From: Corallium rubrum | Taxonomy: Eukaryota; Cnidaria; Anthozoa; Scleralcyonacea; Coralliidae | DNA: 64,000 bases | Reading direction: 5' to 3' | Assembly (NCBI GenBank): GCA_964035015.1 | Contig: OZ036008.1 | Location: 5,737,504 to 5,801,503 of the forward strand | Shown here: positions 13,601 to 24,300 of the stretch, one piece after another | Position numbering within the stretch: position 1 is the first letter of the stretch | Layout of the letters: every line of letters starts with the position of its first letter | Made by a program: the position numbers and the translations under genes | The notes under the pieces: generated by a model | Told to the model about the DNA's origin: nothing | Seen by the model: the letters and a program-made list of their open reading frames with translations, nothing else | Database searches by the model: none

Positions 13601-16226
13601 CGGGAATGGAATGTGTTGCTCGAGTGAGCAGCCGCTGGTGGGGAGCGAGTTTGGGACGGCGACCCTAACAACGGCTGCGAGGGAGACTAGGGTCACCCTA
13701 GCAAGCTGATAGGGTAACCCTCCCCCCAGGGTCACCCTAGCACTCATGTAAACGAAACACGGAAAGACAATAAGTTTCCAGAAAATATCTTACTTTGTTG
13801 TTGGATCGTTTAGATTTGTTTGATAATTCCTGTATGTAAATGAGATAAACTATGACGTTATATATGCACAGATCATTGTAAGTTACTGGAAAATCATGGA
13901 TATTTTCGTGGGGATTATTGAACGAAATTTCGTTTTGTAATGTTTAGTTTTTAGTCTTTGGAGATGCATTATTTGCAAAAATTTAACTGGTGTCCGTTAC
14001 AAGTTACTCAGAAATGTCACAGAAATGTTTAGAAGTTCGTTCCGAAGTTCACAAGTTCGTTCTGAAGTTCACAATTTCGTTACAAAGCTCGCAAGTTCGT
14101 TACAAAGTTCGCAATTACGTTACGTTAGTTCGCAAGTTCGTTCCCACCGAAGTTCGCAAGATCGTTCCGAAGTTCGCAATTTCGTTACAAAGTTTGCAAT
14201 TTCGTTACTGAAAGTTCGGAATTTCGTTACAAAGCTCACAAGTTCTTTGCAAAGCTCACAAGTTCGTTACGACCGAAGTTTGCAACTTCGTTACGAGGTT
14301 TCCAAGTTCGTTACCAAGTTTTGCAAGTTTGTTTCGAAGTTCGCAAATTCGTTACGAAGTTTGTTTTGAGCTTCGCATTTGATTGTCTACTTGGCCCTTA
14401 ATTCCATCAACCATTGCGCGCTCTATACTAGAGGTGTGCGAATCCGATCCGGATCCGAATCCGAATCCGATCCGATCCGATCGGATTCGGATCGGATTCG
14501 GACTAAACGTTTATCGTTCGGATCGGATCGGATCGGATTCTGTTCTTTTTTTCTCGGATCGGATCGGATCGGATCGGATCGGATTTTGTTTCTTTTTGTC
14601 TGAGATCGGATCGAATCGGATTTTGCACTTTTTTACCCGCATCAGATTCACTTTTGTCATTGTTTTTTGTCACAAAATTAACAAATTCACTAGTTGTATG
14701 CACGTTGCACACCATATGAAGGTTATTATAACATAAGATTATTATTGTATAGTAGTTTTCTTAAATTTATTTGCTCATTAGTCTTCTTTTCGGAAGTTTG
14801 CGCAACTATTGCAACATATATCTGGTGTTTTAATTTTTCCGGATCGGATCGGATCGGATTCGAGCAGCTGTTTTCGGATCGGATCGGATCGGATTTGAGC
14901 AGCTGTTTTCGGATCGGATCGGATCGGATGGGACTACGATTTTTCGGCTTCGGATCGGATCGGATTCGGATTGACAGTTTTGGCAAACCCTCGGATTATA
15001 AGGCGTCAATCCGATCCGACGCAAACCACTACTCTATACTCTGGTTCTCTGGCTTCCACTGGCTTCACAATTACGATTGTTTAGCCATGAAAATTACCTT
15101 GGTACAGTGTTTTTCAACCATGATTGTTGCAACAACTTCTGTTATTTTTCGCCATGTAGAAACCTTGCGCAACGCCTCCAACCATGAAAAGGACAACACG
15201 AAAACGCCCTTGGGCATATTAGCTCATTTGAACACCGATAGTGATCGGGCATCGTCGGGATCGTTCGCCTCATCGTCGAGAACCGGAAGTGATTATGGAC
15301 ATACGCCTACAACGGAAATAGTTGATGACGAAGACAGGGCGGGAAAAGATGTTTCGAAGTCAAAACAAGTTCCAAACAACTTGAATCAGGGGGGTCACAA
15401 TGCTGCTGGCGATCAGGCAAGTCTTGAAATCATTTCAGTTTCTTTTTCAAATTTCAAGTTATTTCGGGTATTTAAGTAATATATCATAGACGAAAAGCCG
15501 TTTATTATCTGATTTGAAAACACCGAGAAGTGTGTTGAAAAACGAGGCGATAGCTGAGTTTTTGAACTCACTTCGAGGTGTTTTTAAATCAGATAATAAA
15601 CGGCTTTCGAGTGTATGGCATAACTTCTAAAACAAATCAGTATTTAAACAGAAATTTGAGGTAAAACTTTGTCTTAATTTATGAGCGTTTATTACCACAT
15701 TTCACAACAACGTCTTGGTAAGTGATTTCCATTATGTTTTCCTCATGAATTATTAATGAGTTTGAGAAATACCGGTGTCGACTTGAGTCTGACAAGTATT
15801 TGTAGTGGTAAACGATTGTAAAGGTTGCATGCTTATGTTTATATGTTTATTTTTGGATGCCAGATGTCTAAAACAAAGAAAGAATCGTCGAAAAATGGAG
15901 GAAAGAAGCGTAAACCCCGAGGGAAACGGTAAGTCAGAAATTTATCCGTATCATCATTATCATTATTATCATCGCCATCATCATCATCATTATCATCATC
16001 ATCATCGTCACCATCATAATCATCATCATTATCATCATCATCATCATCACCATCGCCATTATTATCGTACCCATCATAATCATCATCTTCATCATGCTCA
16101 TCGTCATCATCATCGTCATCATCATGCTCATTATCATCACCATTCATCATCATTATTATCGCCATCATCATCATCATCATCATCATCATCGTCACCATCA
16201 TAATCATCATCATCATCATAATCATC

Positions 16227-16291
<65 letters not shown>

Positions 16292-16550
16292 GCTCATTAT
16301 CATCACCATTCATCATCATTATTATCACCATCATCATGCTCATATCACCATCACCATGACCAACCTCACCATGACCATCACTGGCCACCATAATCATCAC
16401 CACCCTCATCATCATCATCATCATCATCATCATTATCATCATCATCATGCTCATCACTATCATCATAATTATTATTATCGTCATCATCATCGATTATCAT
16501 CATCGATTATCATCGATTATCATTATCATCATTATCATTATCACCATCAC

Positions 16551-16597
<47 letters not shown>

Positions 16598-16622
16598 CCA
16601 TCACCATCATCATCATCATTAC

Positions 16623-16676
<54 letters not shown>

Positions 16677-17983
16677 CATCATCATTATTATCATCATCAT
16701 CATCATCATCATTATCATCATCATCATTATCATCATCATCATTATTATTATCATTGTTATTATCAGTACTTTCAACCTAACCGTAGAGGATAATGGGTAG
16801 AGGATAATGGTAGGGGTGTATTCTATCTTTACTGAAGCATGATTTTCTTTTTCTTCTCTATTTCCTAGAATATCTCGTTTCTGGAATTCTATTCACCAAG
16901 GTAACAACAAGACCACCACGTCAAGCGACACTACGGCGGCGTCAACGATCTACAAGAATGCTTTCCACAACATGATGAACGCAGGCCCACAAGGTGTCAT
17001 TAAGGTGTGGACGGAGATGTTCCTCACTGACATGCAGTATGTTAGTCTCCTGATCAGCCACGAAGCGACAGCTTTCGAAGTTGTGAAGCTGGTTCTGGAG
17101 AAGTCAAATGCGCGAGAAGACCCCGAATGTTATCGTATTTGTGAAATAAATGAAGAAAAGAACGGTGAGTTAACGTAAAGCTGTATTATAATAATGTTAT
17201 CGGGCATTGTGGTGTATTCTGCGGGCTAAAATGAAGAGTTTTTGAGCTTATCAGTTTTAACAGTTCTAAATCACTCACTATTGGTTTGTTGTTTACGGAA
17301 TTATATGCTTTTCTTGTCAATATTTTGAAGCAAAGATTGTTTTGATGACAAATGTTGTGTTTTTCTTCCAAGTTTTACTTGAAAGTTATCTAAGTCTTTA
17401 AATGAACGCCGACGCGAAGGTGGCACTGTTCAAGATACTATTTATTGTACTGTCTTTGATTTTCTTCTACATGCCTACTAAAATTATTATAATAGTAATA
17501 CAGTTGATGTTCTTGGGCATAAATATGTTTTTGGCCCTTCTCAGAGCCAATTTTAACCCTCGCCTACGGCTCAGGCTAAAATGAACCTGAGTCGGGCCAA
17601 AAACATATTTATGCCCGCGAGCATCAATTGTTATATTAATACATCAGTACTCAGCTGCATGCGTTAACTGTATTCATTTCCTGGTATCGTTTCGTTGTGT
17701 TCCAGAATATGTTTTGGAGAGAAACGAGTCACCTCTTCAACGTGAACGACAATGGTCAGATCCTGATAACTGTAGATTTGAACTAAGATGGCGTAACGAA
17801 CGATTGATTGAGGTATGGAAACAGCAATCACGAATGTAACAAAAACTAAAAAACTAATAAAGATTATTTCACTAACAGTCAACCAGCACTAATTATGAGG
17901 GTGAAGGTGAATATGTTGGTGATAGTGATGATGAAGTGATGGTGAAGATGTTGGTGATGATGATGATGATGATGATGATGATA

Positions 17984-18037
<54 letters not shown>

Positions 18038-18297
18038 GTGATGGTGATGAGGAGGGTGGTGATGATGGTGATGATGGTAATGATGATGGTGGTGATGGTG
18101 ATGATGATGATGGTGATGATGATGATGATGATGAGGGTGGTGATGATGGTGGTGATGATGATGATGATGATGGTGTTGATGATGATGGCGATGAGGATTA
18201 TGATGATGAGAATGGTGATGTGATGATGATGATGATAATAATGATGATGATGATGAGGATGGTGATGATGATTATGATGATGAGGATGGTGATGGTG

Positions 18298-18328
<31 letters not shown>

Positions 18329-21300
18329 GGAGGATGGTGATGATGATGAGGAGGATGGTGATGGTGATGATGATGGTGATGATGGTGATGATGATGATGA
18401 GGGCGGTGATGATGGTGATGGTGTGATGATGAGGGTGATGATGATGATGATGATGGTGATGATGAGGGTGGTGATGATTATGATGATGAGGATGGTGATG
18501 ATGATGATGATGAGGGTGGTGATGATTATGGTGGCCGGTGATGGTCATGGTGAGGTTGATGATGGTGATGATGGTGATGGTGATAGTGATGGTGAAGTTG
18601 GTGATGATGGTAATGAGGGTGGTGATGAGGTGGTGATGATTATGGTGGTGATGGTGGTGCTGATGGCCATGGTGATGGTCATAGTGATGGTGGTGGTGAA
18701 TATGGTGTAGTGATGGTGGTGACGAGGTAGTGATGGTGGTGATGGTAGTGATGGTGGTGATGGTAGTGATGGTGGTGATGGTAGTGATGGTGGTGATGGT
18801 GGTGATGGTGGTGATGGTAGTGATGGTGGTGATGGTAGTGATGGTAGTGATGGTGGTGATGGTAGTGATGGTGGTGATGGTAGTGATGGTGGTGATGGTA
18901 GTGATGGTGGTGGTGATGGTAGTGATGGTGATGATGGTAGTGATGGTAGTGATGGTGGTGATGGTGGTGATGGTAGTGATGGTAGTGATGGTGGTGATGG
19001 TGGTGATGGTAGTGATGGTAGTGATGGTAGTGATGGTAGTGATGGTAGTGATGGTAGTGATGGTGGTGATGGTAGTGATGGTAGTGATGGTAGTGATGGT
19101 GGTGATGGTAGTGATGGTGGTGATGGTGGTGATGGTGGTGATGGTGGTGGTGATGGTGGTGATGGTGGTGATGGTAGTGATGGTAGTGATGGTAGTGATG
19201 GTGGTGATGGTGGTGATGGTAGTGATGGTAGTGATGGTAGTGATGGTCGTGATGGTGGTGATGGTGGTGATGGTAGTGATGGTAGTGATGGTGGTGATGG
19301 TGGTGATGGTAGTGATGGTGGTGATGGTGGTGATGGTGATGGTGGTGATGGTGGTGATGAGGTAGTGATGGTGGTGATGAGGTAGTGATGATGTTGATGG
19401 TGGTAATGATGATGGTCGTGATGGTCATGGTCATGGTGAATATGGTGATGACAGTGATGATGAGGAGGAAGACGATAATGACAACAATAGCAATAACAAT
19501 GGCAAAAGAAACTCGATCTAGCTCAATATCGCCATATAATATATAACGCCATAAAATGCACTATAATCAACTGAATAACAACCTTAACCCTATATTTTCT
19601 TTTCTATTAGTGGAGAAATACATCTGGATCTGTTGCACAAGATCTATCATTACAGGAACCAAATCACGTATGTTGTACTTAAGCTATACAGTTATTCAAG
19701 TTTTCTTAAATACCCAACCTCGTCCCCAGGGCCTTCATGGGAAGATGCGACGAGGCGAGGGAACGCTTTGGCAAAGGCTGGAGATCACGTGACAAAATAT
19801 TCCAATCTATTTGGAAAATTATCCGGCCAGTTGAAAACATTGAGTCCGTGCGAGCGAACTGTGAAAAGCAGACAAAATATTTTACTCATACCGAGTCTAT
19901 AGTCTTTGCAGCGTGCTCTTTTAAACGGAAAATCTTCCAAATGCGTCGAAAAATTTCTTAACGTGCTCCCGCCAAAATCCAGCCTTTACCAGGGCGTTCT
20001 TTTGTTCCCCCGCATCTTCTCAGACCTGAGCTAAACGTCGCACAATAGACGAATTTAGTTAGTTTCAGAAATTGCAGCTTGATGTTAGTAATAATTGTCA
20101 GTTGTTTGCTGTACAAGCTGTGTTGGTTAGTAATACTCAGAAAAACTCTGAGCTCTAAGCGGGACTCGAACCCACAACCTTCTGAATGCTAGCCAGACGC
20201 TCTAACCATTGAGCCACTAGAACTCAGATAATTCGAATTAACTTCATCGGTAATGCGACGTAAATGCGACGTCGATTTAAACGTCGAATTTCCGTCGAAT
20301 TTAATTGTTTTTACTTGGACTCGTCGAGCCTGAAAACCACTTCTTGAAAACATGGCGCCGAATTGTCACAAACAGAAGCGAAACATTTAATTCGACCACT
20401 GATCTCAAATAGACTCATTATACTGGATAGAGCATCCGGTGCTCGCTGTGAAGTCGGAATAAATTAGCGGCGGCCATTTCAGGTGGGACCCACTTGGTTT
20501 TCATACAGCCACTTTTAAGTTCTCCCATAGCAACAGACACATGTCACAAAAATTTAGCTAGTTTTCGTTAAAAATCCGATCGTTTAAAGCGAAAACCAGG
20601 GGCGAAAACTATGATTCAGCAATATTGTGGGTTCCACCGGATATAGCCGCCGCGAGATTTTCAGCCTCACTTCCGACTTCAATTTTTGCCACGCGCGAAA
20701 CAATAGATGCTCTATCCAGTATAATGAGTATATTATTTGAGATCAGTGAATTCGACGCGACGATAAGTCGTCGTGTAACTCGAACACGCATTATCGTCGC
20801 ATTATTCGTCTGACTCAGACGAATTTAATTGCCAAGAGGAATTTAATTCGTGTGTGGAATTTAATCGAGTTATACTTCGCAGTTTCGTCGAATAAAATTC
20901 AAACAATTAAAATCGTCTGAATTAAATTCGTCTATTGTGCGACGTTTAGCGCAGGCCTCGCAAACGCCCTGGGGGACGAAATTGTCGTATACCGTAGAAT
21001 CCCGAAAGTAGCGGCCCTCCTTTCTTTCGGTTTTATCCGCTGTTGGGGGCCGCTACTTACGGGGGGCCGCTACTTTCGGGTGTAAAATACGTTAACATAC
21101 TGTGGGAATATTATTCTTTTTTCCTTCCTATTTACCACATTTAATATGCTTTAGTTTTTCCTTATGCCATTGCAACTCTGACTGTTATACACTTGTTATA
21201 CACGAGTTAATCAAGCGATGACTTGGGGGCCGCTACTTACGGGGGGCCGCTACTTTCGGGGAGGGCCGCTACTTTCGGGATTCTACGGTATTGTATTTGA

Positions 21301-24300
21301 GTATTTCAATGGTCTTCTTAACACAGGGTTCTCCTACGGAGAGAAACGACGTCGATCCTCGCAAGGAAGAGAGCAAAGAGGATGAACTATCAAAAGAAAG
21401 CGCTTCTGACCTGGATTCCCCAGAATCTGATAACCGGTACAAACCTGTTTTGGAAACCGCGTTTGACTACAACGTTCAAGTGGAGTATAGAAACGATAGG
21501 AAAGAGGATGACGAGATTATGGTCGTTGACGGTGGTCCCCAGAGGATGACGTACGACGATCATTTGAATACGATCACCGCTGCTATGAATGGAGGGGTGG
21601 GTGACGACACAGGTGAGCCGAGAAACGGCGAGGACCCCATGAAAGAACCGGAGGCCACAATGGTGACTAAAAAGCATTTGACGTCGTCATGCCCTGATCT
21701 GAGCAGTGCGGGGTTACTTAGTGAGGTAGAGGAGATTCTGGCAGCGAGGGAGCCTGGTGACGAGGAACTCGAGTATTCGCGACAACTTCGGAAATCGTCG
21801 AAAAAATTATCGCGCAGACTAAAATTAGAAACTGAAACGACCAGGCGGGATGGAGCACAGGAGGTAGAAACTGGGATCACAGGGGACAACCAAGGACACG
21901 AGAGTACTGGAATGGAAGTAGTAACAGACAGTAAGGATCACATGGTGTCACATGGAGAGTCTAAGGACACTGATGGTCTTCGAGGACTAGTGAGCGATAA
22001 TGAAGGGACTCTTGGGGATACCAGGAACGTTCCCACGGAAATGTTAATAGGAGGTCACAGTGCTACTGTGGGTGATGTTGTTGCAGTGAAGGTTCACCTT
22101 GGAGAGCAAAGTAGTTTGAAAGAAGATTTATCTCAAAGGTCTGGGGACGTGGATACTCCGGAAGTAACCTCATCTGAGACGTCACCGGAAGTGAATGAGT
22201 TGATGCAGAGGATAGGAGAGCTTGAAAATGAGATTTCGTATTTGGTTGAAGAAAACAGAAATTTGAAGAAATCTTGCAGAACGTTTGAAGGGAAGAGTAG
22301 ATTAAAAGAAAGAGAGTTGGAGGATTTGGAAGAGGAGAAGAACGATTTGGCCATTCAAATGCAGGAAATGGGCGCCGATTTGCATTCGATGCGAGCGGAG
22401 AATACCGAGTTGCGGACGAACTTGGCCGAAGCGAATACGAAACTGAGCGACGTCGATGGTTGGGTCACGCGGGACGTGTTCGAGGATATTCGTGGCCAGT
22501 TGTCGGTGAGCTTGGAGGATGCCGAAGACAAGGAAGAAATGGTCTTGGAAGTTCAAAAACAAATGGAAGTGCTTAAACAGGAAAATAGAAAAATCAAAGA
22601 TCTTGAACTGAAAATCGAAACACTAAACGAGAGGATACAAGAGGACGAGAGGTGTCAGGAGGGGATGAAGAAGGACATTAAGGATAAAGTTGCCAAAATT
22701 CGAGCCCTTGAGACTGAAATCGTTGAACTTCGGAGTTCGATTGAGAAAGGACAAAAAGAGAAAGAAGATGTGGAAAAGAAGTTGGAAGGCGCTGAAAGTG
22801 AAATTGAGATTAGTAATGAAAAACACGCTGACGTGAAGAGGGATTTGAAGAAGAGGATATCTGATCAAGAATATGAGATTTTGATTATGAAAGAGGAGAA
22901 GAAAGAATTGTGTGTAAAGATGAAGAGTTTTGAAACCAATGTGGAGACGTTGCGTGAAGAAATGAAGAAGAAAGATAGTGATCATGAAGCTGTTATTGCT
23001 GAGATGAAACAACAGAGTGATATTAAAGACGAGGTGGGTTTTGATGTCTTGAGTATAATACGAAGAACCAAGTTTAGCGTTGGTATTGGTGGTGTTGGTG
23101 GTACTACTGCTGGTGTTGGTGTTGCTTTGCTTGCTGGTGTTGGTGCTGGTGTTGGTGTTGATGCTACCGTGCTGGTGTTGATGCTGCCGTGTTGGTGCTA
23201 GTGTTGGTGTTGGTGCTGGTGTTGGTGCTGCTGTGTTGATGATGGTGATGCTGCTGCCGTGTTGGTGATAGTGTTGGTGCTGACGTTGGATCTGGGGTTG
23301 GTGCTAGGTCTGCCGGTACTGCCGTTGGTGCTGGCGTTTGTGTTGCTGCTGACGTTGGTGTTGGTGCTAGTGTTGGTGCTGGCGTTGGCACTGGGGTTGG
23401 TTCTAGTTCTGGTACTGATGTTGGTGCTGGCGTTTGTGTTGGTGCTGACGTTGGTGTCTGTGCTAGTGTTGGTGCTGGCGTCTGGTGCTGATTTTGGTGT
23501 TGGTGCTAGTGTTGGTGCTGGCGTTGGCGCTGGGGTTGGTGCTAGTTCTGGTACTGCCGTTGGTGCTGACGTTGGTGTTGGTGCTAGTGTTGGTGTTGGT
23601 GCTGGTGTTGGTGCTGGCATTGGCGCTGGGGTTGGTGCTAGTTCTGGTACTGCCGTTGGTGCTGGCGTTGGTGTTGGTGCTGACGTTGGTGTCGGTGCGG
23701 CGTTGGTGTTGGTGCTGACGTTGGAGCTGGCGTTGGTGTTGGTGCTGGTGCTGGTGTTGGTGCTGGTGTTGGTGCTGGCGTTGGTGTTGGTGCTGGCGTT
23801 AGTGTTGGTGTTGACGTTGGTGTTAGTGCTGGCGTTGGTGTTGGTGCTGGCGTTGGTGTTGGTGTTGGTGCTGGCGTTGGTGTTGGTGCTGGCGTTGGTG
23901 TTGGTGCTGGGGCTATCGTGCTGCTGTTGGTACTTGGTGTTGTTGTTGGTACTATCGATGCTGCTCTATTATTGTTAATGTTGTTGAAGCTGCTGTTGTT
24001 GTTTGTTGTTATGACAATCTTGTTGATGCATCTTATTTCAGAGTCTCTCTGTTACCGTGTCTACTCTTGAACAGCTGGTCACCGAAAGAGATACGAGAAT
24101 TAAACAACTGAAAAAGCAATTAACGCCCTCGGTAAGACTTCACCTCTCTGAGTAGTGTTTTATTTAGCATAAGAAATTGTAGCTATAAGTAGATTTTAAG
24201 CCGGTCTGTTTCAATATTAAGGTGGCTCCATACAGTTTCTAGAAAAATGGAAAATACAAGTTTAAGAGTCCAAAACACGTGCATAAACAATTTGGAAAAA

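Noticed and set aside
15805..16800. His-, Ile- and Met-rich frames
   Set aside because: Products of the ATC/ATG microsatellite in intron 7.
18679..19434. His/Tyr-rich 251-codon frame and the Met/Val-rich frame opposite
   Set aside because: Trinucleotide repeat artefacts in intron 9.
23164..23978. Thr/Pro- and Val/Leu-rich frames
   Set aside because: The minisatellite follows a clear exon 11 donor; the protein continues in phase at 24042 instead.
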